Shown: piece by piece, positions 53,101-64,000 of the stretch | How the letters are laid out: every line of letters begins with the position of its first letter | Position numbering within the stretch: position 1 is the first letter of the stretch | Origin: Luscinia megarhynchos | Taxonomy: Eukaryota; Chordata; Aves; Passeriformes; Turdidae | NCBI GenBank assembly: GCA_034336665.1 | Contig: JAPFBE010000002.1 | Span: 20,438,906 to 20,502,905 of the forward strand | Length of the DNA stretch: 64,000 bases | Direction of reading: 5' to 3' | Program-made: the position numbers and the translations under genes | The notes under the pieces: model-generated | Told to the model about the DNA's origin: nothing | The model's input: the letters and a program-made list of their open reading frames with translations, nothing else | Database searches by the model: none

Positions 53101-56100
53101 CAGGCCAAGTGCTGAAAAAAATAGCAGGAAAAAACACCAGACTTTCTGTAAAACAGAAATAAATTCCAAACATTATGCCATCTTCAGCTAACTTACATTG
53201 CTTGAAAGATGGGAATAAATCAAAATCAAACAGATCTTTATCAATAAAGAAACTGATAGATCTACTCTGTAAGATGACAAAACTCTGAAGTTCACTCATG
53301 GGAACTTTACTCACTAGATGTAACTTTAAGTAGCCTCAAATTTTGGGGTTTGCTGAGTTTTTTGCAAAAGACAATAGATTAGTATATTTTTAGAGGAGAC
53401 TGCAGAATGATAGAAAACTAAGAGGGTTTTTTTCCTTTGGTAGTGGTTTGGGAAAATTCCGTTCCAATAATTATTTTGATGCTGTTTGGCTTCATTGTAA
53501 TAGTAATGGTGGCAGGAGCTTGGGGTTTTTGCCTGGATGTTTTGTTTGGTTCCTTGTTTTTTTTCATTTCTTAATTGAGTTGTCTTATTTACATTTCAGT
53601 GAACAGAAACATCCTTCAATGTTAAAGTTGAGGATGTTCCAGTAATTAAACTGAGCTCCAAAGTAAACTTACTGGAAGGAACCTAGAAGAAGAAGCTAAA
53701 AGTTGATCAGGTTATGTACAAGAAAATGAAAAACCATAGTTGAAAACCTTTTTTTTCCTGCAGTTTTTGTCACAGATCATTTTTCTCCTGGAAAGAACAG
53801 TTTTGCAAGAAGCATCCATGTTATTGAAGACATAACTGAAGCTTCACAGTCTGTGTGATTAAAAACAAACTTACAAGCAGAATCCTAACCAAAAAAACAT
53901 GCTGCATTTATTAAAACGACTGAAGTCAAAGCAGCATCCAGCCTGTTTTTAGGATCGCTACCAATATTCTACACTTTTTGTCTTTTTCATTGTGAAGAGT
54001 TTGCTGCTGTTGTTATGATAAACTCCTTACAAAACCATGATAATGATGACAGAGGAGAGAAACATGACTGACTCAAATGATTCTCAAAGACACCCTCCCA
54101 TCCCTTACGTGAAACCAAAATGCCAACTGCAGGCTGCATTCCACCATGAGAATCCTCAGCCAACTCCACTGAAAATGTACCCAAACAGCTCTCTAAATCT
54201 TCATCATTAAAAACCCAGATATATTAATAAAGAGAGACATCTGGAACAGCATCCCAATTTAGCTTGGCCACTGTACCTTATTATCTGCCATCACTACTGT
54301 CCCCAGGCTTGTTTTACATGAGAGATTTCTCTTTTCATTCTGCATCTTAAATCTATACACCCCACATTTTCATACCTCTCCATCTTCTTCCCAGCCTGCC
54401 TTCCATGACCCTTGCATCAATGAGGAACCCAGAAGGCAGGATGGACAAGGGTGACCTAGGAAGGAGGGTTTGCCTTGCTATGGTTGAGAGATGTCAAGAG
54501 AATAAACTTGAATGCGACGTGCTGCAGAAGGGAACTCCTGAAACCAAAATTTTCTGTTGTTTTGTGACATCTTATGGGTTTAGGGGCTATGGAGATTAGG
54601 AGATGATGAAGGAAGGAGCATGAAACACTAAATTGCACAGGAAGAACTAAAATTAACATCAGTAGGCAAACCCCCTGATTAAAGGGAAACTTACAAGAAG
54701 AAATACTAATTAGCAGTTATAGTGAGTGCTTGAGTCTTTCAAGTTTTTAATATACAGATTACAAAAAAGACATTTTTACTGATGTTCTCCATAAGGTTAA
54801 TATTCACAGAATTAAAAAAAAAAAATATGACCTGCTCCTGCTGTGATGCGCCATGCAAATTCTGATAATGTGCAGGAGAGGCAAAAATTAATAAGCAATT
54901 AAGAGACAGCAATAGAAAAATCTTCTGAAGGATAGGATTAAGTTTTCACCGGTGAGAAAAGATCAGGGCTGTTTTTTGTCTATCTTCTTCGAAAACAGTA
55001 TCTTTAAATGGTTTCTATAATAAATAGGATATTGTAATATCTGAGGTGTGGCTAGTACACGGTCTCCATTGAAATATCTAAAATGGACAGGGAACTTGAA
55101 AATGGCCAGCATGAGTTCCCCAGCCGATGCCATGAGCCATTTTAAAACCCACATGCCAAGAGGGACCAGAGGTAGGCAGCAACATACTAATTTATATTTC
55201 ACTTGTAGCTTAATCTGCCATACCAGAAAATGGATCTTCATTTTTCCTCTAGGGGTAAAAACATTTATTTTAACAACAGTCATTTACTTCAACAGGCCTG
55301 TATCAATCCCTTTCCTTATTTACAGAGAAACAAACTGCTTGCTGTTTAGATAACATTCTCTTCAGGGCAGGCGTAGCTTATCGGAGCTGCCTGCTGCGAG
55401 CCCAGTCCAGGCTGCAAACAATGTACTTTTACCAACTCTGCTGCCTTGAGATCTCACATAAAGCAAAGCACAAATTACTTTCCGAGATTTTCTTCAACTT
55501 TCCTCAGCATAGCTGTGAGAGACTTGGCCCATTTATAGCCAAAGTGAGACAGACTGAAAGTGTGTGCGTGTCAACTGGCTCCTGCAGGGAAAATCCTGGC
55601 CATGGGCTGGGCATCCTGTCTAGGAACTTAACCAGCCTCTCACTGAGGTGTGACATATTCTTCCAATGGACTTTTAATCCATTCACTCAATAAAATGCAC
55701 AAAGATAAAGCCAGCTGAAGCCAGGAGCAAGAAAACAGTATTTTGTGCCACTCTGTTCTTTCATCACTTTCCATTCACTCACCTCTAACTTACCCTCCCC
55801 TGCAGACTTAGCTCCACCACAGTGACCAAGTTCAATGAACTCTTGGGGCAAGGAAAACAGCTTTGCTCAGTTGCTCTGCATTTGCCTGCACATGTAAACC
55901 TGCTGACGTGGTCAGCCTGCCCTGGAGGAGCTGCCCTCTGTGCCAGCCCATGTCCAACAGGAACAGCAGTGTCCCACCTCCAGCAGCTCCAGCTGCCACT
56001 GCCACTGGAAACAGGGCACGTGCTGTGTGATCTGTCTGGTGTGCCTGTCTTTTTTTCATACCATAATCTGAGCCAGATTGGCAGCTTTAATTATCATTTT

Positions 56101-56330
56101 CCCTTCCAGCTGGCCTATATTCCCTTATGTTTGAGGCATCATTCTGGAGCAGCCTCCAGGTTTTGAGAAGTCGAACTCTCTCCATGGTTGACACCTCTGC
56201 AAGATGTCTCAGAAAAAAAGTCCTGGTTTGAAATTCTGTCAGGACAATGAAGAAAGTGTTGGCCAGGTGGTTTCTTGTTGCATTGGCATTAAATTAAAAA
56301 AAAATCCAAACAAACAAAACAAGAAACCCA

Positions 56331-56368
56331 AACCAACCAACCAACCAACCAACCAACCAACCAACCAA
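56331..56368. repeat. AACC tetranucleotide microsatellite, 9 perfect units
   Basis: Nine uninterrupted AACC units are followed by A-rich sequence. The array sits in a wider A/C-rich, G-poor stretch (about 56290-56425) made of AAAC, AACC and AAAAATCCC-like words. It produces a meaningless Pro-Thr-Asn-Gln repeat in one plus-strand frame. The AACC/GGTT unit resembles a loose telomere-like composition but is not TTAGGG. Confidence 0.95.
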
Positions 56369-56905
56369 AACCCATCCCAAAATCAAAAACAAAAAATCCC
56401 CCAACAAATAAAAAATCCCCCATTTCTTTTAGAGAAATTAATCTCAAAAGCCCTTGGAAGTTTTGCAGCCAAAGGTAAAGGGCAGACACTCTGTAGAGCT
56501 CTCATCTCTGCTTTGATAAACAGCCTGGTCTTTGCACCTCCTGCACAAGACTAATAAACTCTATAAAATATCAAAATCACTATTACCAGGGGATACATCA
56601 ATAACCCAGGGATTTCACCGTTGGCTATGTAGTGGCTTGCTGTGCTGTGACCCACTGCCTTCAAAATTATAATCCTTTCACTGAATGAGACACAATTAAA
56701 AATAATATAATATTTCAAAGGACTAAGTGCTCCCATATGGAGATCAGTTCCTTAAGTGTTGTAATTTGCCAACTCTTAATATACTGGAATTGTTTTAATG
56801 AAATATCCTGTGCTATTATGTAAGTACAGTATTGTTTCCATTCACACTTCTGTTCTACACAACTATTCCAGATGTTCTACCCACCAACTTGAGATGGAAA
56901 AAAAA

Positions 56906-56943
56906 GTATGCACACATGCATTCATATTTAAATATGTGCATAC
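56906..56943. repeat. Nested inverted repeat / palindrome
   Basis: The outer arms GTATGCACA (56906-56914) and TGTGCATAC (56935-56943) are perfect reverse complements with a 20-base spacer. A perfect 14-bp palindrome, CATATTTAAATATG (56923-56936), overlaps the right arm. The AT-rich centre could extrude a hairpin. It may simply be a decayed alternating purine-pyrimidine repeat. Confidence 0.75.
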
Positions 56944-57946
56944 ATAAATATATATGTGCATAGAAATCAACCTAATAAAATAAAACCTAAAATTGAATGG
57001 TTTTTCATTTAAAAGAAGTTCTCTGGGCATGTCTTAATCTTCTTTTAACAAACCTGCCATCATATAACTCAAACTCTTAAAGTTTCACAGTCCTAAGTTG
57101 TAATAAAAAACAAGAATAAAAGTTTACTAGAAGGTCAAAAACTGTCAAGTATAAGCAAAAGAAAATACAGAGATGCAGAAGCAGGAGAAAGGTCAAGTGC
57201 TTCTGAAAATATTCAGGTACTGTACCTCCAAGTATATTGCAGCAGTAGGTGACTGGTTACTGCTGTTTTATTTAATAAGACTTCACATAAATTCCAGCTG
57301 CTAACCATGTGATAAGTCCATCTCAGAACAGAAGGGCTTCTATTCTCCTGCCACACTATGATCCAGACTTCCACCCACCTCACTGGGAATTACAGTCGTA
57401 CTGAGGGCTGATCCCATGGACCCTTTTCCTGTGTTCACATTTGATTATAATGCGTGAGCTGTGTGAACGAACAATCTTAGGATTTAAGGAAAAAAACACC
57501 TCATTTTATGTAACCCTATATGTGGTATGGTAATAATTCTGGGGCTCGACTGCACAGCAATTTTCTCACTGCTTTAATACAGTGATGGCACTTCTTTAAA
57601 ACAAAGAGAGGGGAAAAAAGGAAAGAAAATGCACACAGGAAGTAGAAGAATGAGATTAAAAGATTATTCATAATTTCTAACTTTTCCTTCTCTTGCTCCT
57701 TCCCTCATTCTCTTTTTCCACTGTATTCCAGTTATCCTGCTGCTAAATACATAACTCTTCAATCTGTATAAAGGGTTTCAGTACTTTGCAAAATGCTGAG
57801 GGCCCTAAACTTTCAGCTTTTTCTGTCAATTTTAAAAAGGAAAAAATCTTTTTTTTTCTGGGCAGACTGTGCAGCTGTTCTATAACTCCTATGGCAGTGT
57901 CAAGTAGTGGTAGGTTCTGCCATCCAAACAAGTATTTTTCTGTGCA

Positions 57947-57970
57947 AGGAGGAGAAGGAGGAGGAGGAGA
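57947..57970. repeat. AGG-rich trinucleotide tract
   Basis: A short purine-only run of GGA/AGG triplets with one AAG interruption. It is a minor simple repeat in the intron. Confidence 0.8.
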
Positions 57971-58960
57971 TGGACTGGAAGACCCACATGGGACATTCCT
58001 GTCCAGCTCTCACAGTATGTGACTGATAGGTACATCAACTAAACGGGAATGGGGAATAAGAAACAATGCAGATGCTGATTGATTAGCAAAAAATTGCTAC
58101 TTTTTTTGCCCTTAAAAAGGGTACTTTTATTTTTGTCTCTTCAGTGTCTCTTCAGTCTGTTTTCTCTCTTCTGTGTGTAATTTCTGTACTTTTTGATAGC
58201 TGAAAATAAATATTTACAACTGGGAGAATAAGGAGATACTTCCTGTTTTATAGTGGAGGTTTTGGAAGATAAAAGCAGTAAAGTAACTTTAGTTACATTT
58301 TTCCCCATAAAAATTGTATTTAAAAAATGACAATTCTGATGACAGAAAAACTATTCTATAAAATATTTAGTTGTGAAAAAAAATTGGAATTAAATATTTA
58401 CTATCAGTGGATGCTTCTTTCAGAACAAAGTAAAGGTATAAAGTAAATGCCACATATCATTTTACTCCTAACAAGTATACAGACAGTGTTGTTCATGAAA
58501 GTGCTATGTAGTGTTTTTTCACTTTAACATTTTTAATATCTTTGCAATGTTCCTTTTAAAGGAAAACTTAATTATTTCTCACACAGTCTATAAGCCTTCC
58601 TCTGGAGACCTAGATGAAATATCTGTAACACAAGCTGAAACTACATCTCATAATGTCCACTGTGTGAAATTTACTCTTTAAAAAGTAAGAACTTTGAAAT
58701 CATTACAGCTTTAGTGTTTATAAAAACTCCATGTGTATTAATGGCAGGCTTTTTAAAACATTGGAAGTGCAACTTGTCAAGAAAGACTGAGACAGCCTGG
58801 GAAGGTGGGGAAGACACCCCTGACCAGTGAACATAAGGTCACAAAGAAAACCAGACCTGGAGGTTCATCTGTAGCCAGCTAAATGAAGCACACCAAACAC
58901 AGGCATGAACTAAACCACGAAAAACACTAATCTCAGCTATTTGTAGGAAAAAAAAATAGA

Positions 58961-59186
58961 AAATAAATGAAATGAAATGAAATGAAATGAAATAAAATAA
59001 AATAAAACAAAACAAAATAAAACAAAATAAAACAAAATAAAATAAAATAAAATAAAATAAAATAAAATAAAATAAAATAAAATAAAATAAAATAAAATAA
59101 AATAAAATAAAATAAAATAAAATAAAATAAAATAAAATAAAATAAAATAAAATAAAATAAAATAAAATAAAATAAAATAAAATAAA
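58961..59186. repeat. Compound pentanucleotide microsatellite (AAATG)5 - AAAAT/AAAAC - (AAAAT)~30
   Basis: From left to right on the plus strand there are five AAATG units (58965-58989). A transition block follows in which AAAAT alternates with AAAAC (C at 59008, 59013, 59023 and 59033). Then comes a pure AAAAT run of about 153 bp, or 30 units (59034-59186). On the GMDS-sense minus strand the order is TTTTA repeats, then TTTTG-interrupted repeats, then TTTCA repeats. The 5-bp unit contains no stop in two minus-strand frames, so it gives artefactual open frames (58839-59290) encoding a Phe-Ile-Leu-Phe-Tyr repeat. An adjacent A-run at 58948-58956 may mark the seed of the array. Confidence 0.97.
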
Positions 59187-62100
59187 CCCCAGGTGCTGTT
59201 CCAAACTCGTATTTCTGGGCTGCAAGCTGAGTTAAGCTCCAGCTGCAGCCCTTCTGCCTCTGGAGTCAGCAGCCAGGGAACAGTTTTCACTCAGGTGCAG
59301 CCTCCACTCAATACTCTCAGCATCTCTGAGCACAAGCATGGGACATTTTTGTCAGGCACATGCTCTTTTTGCATTTTTTCCAGGGTCTGCACAGTGAGCA
59401 ACTGCAGACCATGCAGTGACCTGGTGCAGAGTCATGCAGGGAAAGGGTGGGAAAGCTGAAGGAGGCTTGCTGGAAGGGTGACCACAGCAGTTTGGGATGA
59501 TTATACAAACGGCTCTGCATCTTTTGATGTTTCCTCTTTTCTAATAATAAGTTGGTCATCTGCACGCTTTGCTTTCTGAGAAATGCTGCTTCATTTCTCT
59601 CCCATAAAAATGGTCTGTTTCCTCTCAGTGAACAAATTAGAGGAAGAGACCTACAATAATTTACAGTATATTAGAGAGTTATTACTGTGCAATGATATAA
59701 AATGGTGATTATACTAAGTGAGAACTTTGGTAAAATTCATATACTGGAAACAAAAGAGTAAATTGAGGTTTGGTACTGCATGTCTGAACTCAAACCATCC
59801 AGGGCGACACATATAAATTCCAAATCCCAATCACCTTACTCATTCATGTAGTTTCATCATGATTATTCAAGCACTGACAGCCTGTTAAGCCCATAACAAA
59901 TAGAGAAGATGAGAAATTAAAAGGCTGGCTTTTGTGGCTGTGATAGGCACCATTTGGCCTCCTGTGCCAGTGCATCATAGCAAGACTCTGGGTCTTGCTG
60001 TCGTGGCCTTTGCACACTGAACATTTCTTAGTATGGCTTAGAACAGGAAAATAGGAGAGATAACTTGTTAGTTCCTGCTTACTACCAAAACATGAGAGGC
60101 AGAGCTCTGTTAAATGGGACCTGCTTCACAGAGCTGATAAAATTCAAGAATTCAACAGTGTCATAGCCTGGCATCCACATTAAACCTTATTTTTTATTAG
60201 TTAATGCATGTGCTACATTTTAATGGATGCTAATGTAAATAGATGTGCTTATTATGACTTCAGTGCACTCACAACAGCTTAATAAAGCATTTTTATTGTC
60301 ATCATTTATTGCCACATTCTTTTCGCACTTAGAGTGGTGCAAGTCCAAAATAGCCCCCTAGAAGTCATGGGTTTACCTAGGTGTAAATCTGTGGTTACTT
60401 TAGATGTTTATTGGCCTGAAAGGAGACTCTGGCTCATAGAACCCAAATATCACTTTGATTTAAGCGCTGCTGAGTTTAAGCAGACTGTAACCAGATACTG
60501 AAGAATCACTCTAGCTCAGGAGGAGAGGAGTAATAATTTTAATTAGGGAAGAACTCTATTCCTTTATATAGCTTTTTAAAAAATTACTTTTAAATAAGAT
60601 GTCTTGCTTTGACTATGACATAGGTATAAAAGAAAATTAACTTTGACAAGGTTATCAAATCATTTGGCATCAGCTTGCAGCTTCTTAGTGCCTTTTACTT
60701 GCTTTTACCCTTTGAGAAAGCAGTCTGCCACAGACCATTTTCTCCTCCTCATTTTTATGTTGATATTAATAGCCCAATGCATTGAAAAAATGAGAATTTT
60801 CATCCCAGGAAGGGTTTGTACACAAGAATATGTAATGAAGGATTTAGGACCACACAAAGCACTGCTGAAATGCAACTTTGTCTTAAATGAACACAGCCAG
60901 GTTTAAGAGGGCAAAATTGATGTCAGAGGGCATGTTATGGCCAGAAGAGAGAAATAAGGGAACCTCTCAGATGCATGGGGAAGACTAACAGAAAAACATA
61001 AAGCATGGGAGGTCACACTCAACTCCAAGTACAGCTGCAGAAACAAAACTGGCCTGACATTTTATGAAAAGTCTCAAAAAAAGCTATTCACACATCATAG
61101 AAAACAAATAACAACAACAAAAAAAGAAGCAATCTAGGAATGCTGTTCCCCTGAGCCAGAGTTGGTGTGCTGATTAGGAAGAAATTGGTACCAGAAGATC
61201 AGATGCTACAAAAGTCAGCACCTAACTGAATGCATGACTCAGCTACCACCAAACGTGTTTCTTGAAAGGCTCAACTGAGCACAGATGTGCACCAGAGACC
61301 TGAGAGAACATGCACACAGACCAGCAACCTTCTAACATACAGGGGGACAGATGCTGGAACAAATCACCCCTGCAAATAAGGGCATGGCTCCACGACCTGC
61401 CAGAGGAGCCTGGCAGCAGCACACACACAAAACCACACAGAAAACACTGTGCTGCAGTTATCACAGTAAAAAACCCCTGCACGGAGGCATTTACCACAGA
61501 GCAGCTGAAATGCCGTGGGTATCTTCTGGTAATGCACTCTATATCCAGGACTGGTGCTTTCCACAAACAGTTTTTCCTTGTGTCAGCAAGCTCAGACAGG
61601 AGAACTTGTTTTCACTCTAACCAGTCAGGGGTGCTTCTTGCTTTGTTTCCATCCAAGCTTGCTCGATTTAAGAGCTCTTCCTCATGCAAGAATTCACCAT
61701 GACTCAAAATTTATGAGGGAAGTTTTCTAAAGAAAAGGGATGAGCAGGTGCCTGGTTTTCACTGACTACCAGCAGCACCTGGCTCCTACATGTGCTGCTG
61801 AACATCTCCCCAAACTGGCTTTGTAAGTGCCTGTGAAAAGGAGGCTGGAGAACAGGCAACCCAGCTGGCACCTGCTGCAGCCAATATGCCCACGGAGCTG
61901 TGAGAAACTTTTGCAGTTAACTCCCAGATATCCTATGAATTTCAGCTTCATTAAAAATATGAATTTTGAGCCAAGTTTGCCAAAACATCTGCAGAGATCC
62001 ACATATCTTTTTGCAGACTTAGCTGAAATTACGACTTCAGGTAAAAGCCACAATAAAAATACGTGGTTGCTGTTTCTTCCCAAAGCCAGGCAACTGATGG

Positions 62101-64000
62101 TGTTTGGCACCAAACCCACAAGCCAAATGCAAAGTAAATAAAGGAGTATTTCCTATCAACCTCTGCAGTCCAGAGCCACATATTGTTACATGCCTAGGAA
62201 CACCAATTTGAAAGGTGGGGAAATAATGAAATACAAAAGAAAGACAGGAAGCTGAGGTGAGAATCTTCTGATGTGCTAATTAATTCTTGATTCATTCTTC
62301 CGCTGTAGGCAAATAAGAAACTACTAAAAAAGCACACAAATGTTTGTGCAAGCTGTGGGCTCAAATTCTAGTTTCTGTTAATCAGGCAGAAACCATTTAC
62401 GCTGACTATGGCAGAAATAAATTATTCAAAGTGATGTAAGCCCATGAGGCACAAACATGCCTTACTTTTGACAGAAAAGAACATGCCATTTTTTGGCTAT
62501 TTTTTTTTAAGTTTAGAACCCTGAATTGGAATTAAATCAAAACAATGGGGGAAAAAAAGCTTTTTTTACAAGAATACTCTCATTATATTAATCTTTTAAG
62601 AAAGCTAACACTGTAACCAGACTACCTAACTTCCTCTCCCAGCTTTTTTTCAAAGGTAATGCAGGAATATTGGACAGAGAGAGAATGCAGCAAATCCTCC
62701 AATTCTTTGAGCAGAGCAGCTTGGGGAGCTACACTCAGACCCTTTTCCTCTTGGTGGACTGGGGCTGCACATCTCATCAAAGCACTCACGTTGATTACAA
62801 GGTCTTATCATCCCCCTGCAGTCAGTCATCTGTCAACAGCACAGAAGGTCACACCTCTCATCTGTCAGTAAGTGATGCGACTGAGGATTTCTCCAAATGA
62901 GCCATCTCCAGCCCCAGATGGAAACAGCAACCCAGCACTGCTTTGAACATCCTGGTTTGCTTGCATTTCCTGCGCTGCCCCACCAGCTTCTCACTCCTGG
63001 AGTGCCACAGCACCCCGCTTTGGAAGCAGCTCTGAATTCAAGTCTGGACCTACCACTGGCTTGAAAGCACTGGCTTGAAAACTGCCCCAGCCTCAGCATA
63101 CACTGCAGCTACAGATGCAAATGGTCTGTTTGGCAGAATACCTCCGTGCCACTATCCCACAGCACAATTAAAAAAACCCAAGGTGAAAAAGCTGTATCGA
63201 TTCCTCGCTCTCACACCTACACAGGTCTTTTGTGGCTGTAGCTATTGAAGGTCTGCCTCTTCAAGGAAATGCTTTGTGCCTGAAACCCCGGCTGCCTAAG
63301 AGGCACATTTTGTTTCCTCAAAGCTTAGTTACTCCCACACAAAGCTACAAACATTCCCTAAGTCTTTGGAAATCCCAGCCTTGGCTTGGCTTTGTAGGGA
63401 CATTCTTGAGAAGGCTGCCATTAAAACTCTCTTTCCAGAGACCCAAGCCGGGGCCTGGAGAAACACAGATCTCTGTGGCCAGGTGGAGAACTGAATATGA
63501 CCTCTACATTTCACACTACATAAGCACAGATCTCACCCAACAGTACCATTTTGCTCAGAATATAAAGGAAACACATGTCATTTATTCACAGATTTTGCAC
63601 TAGTAATTTCCCAGAAGCACACTTTGCCCTAGGCACAACACAATACATTTTTTTCCTGCAAAGAGTCAGATGTGAGCTGAATAATTTGAGAGATTTTCTG
63701 AATTGTTTACTTTAAAAGTACTTCTTTTTAACACAGTCACATGCTTTCAAGCCCAGTTTTATGGATGCTTTCTGAAATTAGTTTTAATAGCAAAAGCAAG
63801 TTGGTGTGATGTCCATCACTTTCAAGATGGGCTTTGCCAGATATGCAGCCAAGTAACACAGAAGTCTCTTGCATTTTATAATTTTACAAGCATGCCTGTT
63901 TACTGAATCACACCCACATAAAATTGAGCTGCAGAAAGAAAATACACACTTATCTCATAATTAGGAAAAAACCTCACCAAATCCACAACCAAATACCTGA

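Larger units (their letters stand above)
22163..64000 (-). other. GMDS: GMDS intron (partial, at least 41.8 kb), upstream of the 119-bp exon
   Basis: This is the 3' portion, in gene direction, of the intron that precedes the 119-bp exon. It ends at the CTGCAG acceptor (22163-22168 on the plus strand) and runs off the right edge. I searched by eye for the preceding GMDS exon, expected to end with the Arg-Asp-Trp-Gly-His-Ala-Lys-Asp-Tyr-Val-Glu segment, and found no match. The content is mainly AT-rich unique sequence. Embedded are a CR1 LINE fragment (about 49775-50120), an A16 run (34530-34545), trinucleotide-like repeats (38758-38818), an AACC array (56331-56368), an AGG-rich tract (57947-57970) and a large AAAAT array (58961-59186). 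Several stretches dense in developmental-type binding motifs are noted separately. Frames of up to 130 codons here look like chance. Confidence 0.82.

Noticed and set aside
58839..59290. Minus-strand open frames of 117-128 codons with a Phe-Ile-Leu-Phe-Tyr repeat
   Set aside because: They are the translation of the AAAAT microsatellite. A 5-bp unit without stops yields a long open frame in several phases.
61243..62141. Series of 100-130-codon frames on both strands
   Set aside because: Frames on both strands overlap, none has recognisable motifs, and they lie deep inside a GMDS intron.
1..64000. CRISPR arrays, bacterial operons, phage or integrative elements
   Set aside because: Nothing of the kind is present. 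Spliced vertebrate exons and CR1 show this is eukaryotic nuclear DNA.

Overview
This window reads as vertebrate nuclear DNA, most likely from a bird. It is AT-rich, there are no operons, and long non-coding stretches separate short exons with GT/AG borders. The one interspersed repeat I can identify with confidence is the 3' end of a chicken-repeat-1 (CR1) LINE. CR1 also occurs in other sauropsids, so 'bird' rests on CR1 plus the scarcity of any other transposon in 64 kb. The species cannot be fixed from the sequence.

The whole window appears to lie inside one large gene on the minus strand, GMDS (GDP-mannose 4,6-dehydratase, the first enzyme of de novo GDP-L-fucose synthesis). Two coding exons are present. 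The 5' one is at 22044-22162 (119 bp) and the 3' one is at 13053-13149 (97 bp). Together they encode about 72 consecutive residues, matching human residues 258-329 of 372. Reading frame, splice sites and phase agree exactly: the first exon ends with two bases of a Val codon and the second supplies the third. The exons with the catalytic N-terminal part should lie beyond 64000, and the exon or exons for the last ~43 residues should lie to the left of position 1. I could not find either inside the window.

Layout: 1-13052 is intron downstream of the 97-bp exon. 13150-22043 is the intron between the two exons and includes a GC-richer block at about 15275-15780. 22163-64000 is at least 41.8 kb of the intron upstream of the 119-bp exon. 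That last intron carries the CR1 fragment (about 49775-50120), an AACC tetranucleotide array (56331-56368) and a large AAAAT pentanucleotide array (58961-59186). Homopolymer and low-complexity tracts are scattered throughout. The many open frames of 60-157 codons are chance frames: they overlap on both strands, match no protein I know, and some run through simple repeats.

In vertebrates GMDS is the neighbour of the FOXQ1-FOXF2-FOXC1 cluster, with its 3' end facing FOXC1. Introns here could therefore hold long-range enhancers for those genes. Several AT-rich, homeodomain/POU-site-dense stretches are listed as candidates only. I found no new gene system. The most unusual item is the pentanucleotide array, whose sense-strand (GMDS RNA) composition is TTTTA repeats followed by TTTCA repeats.
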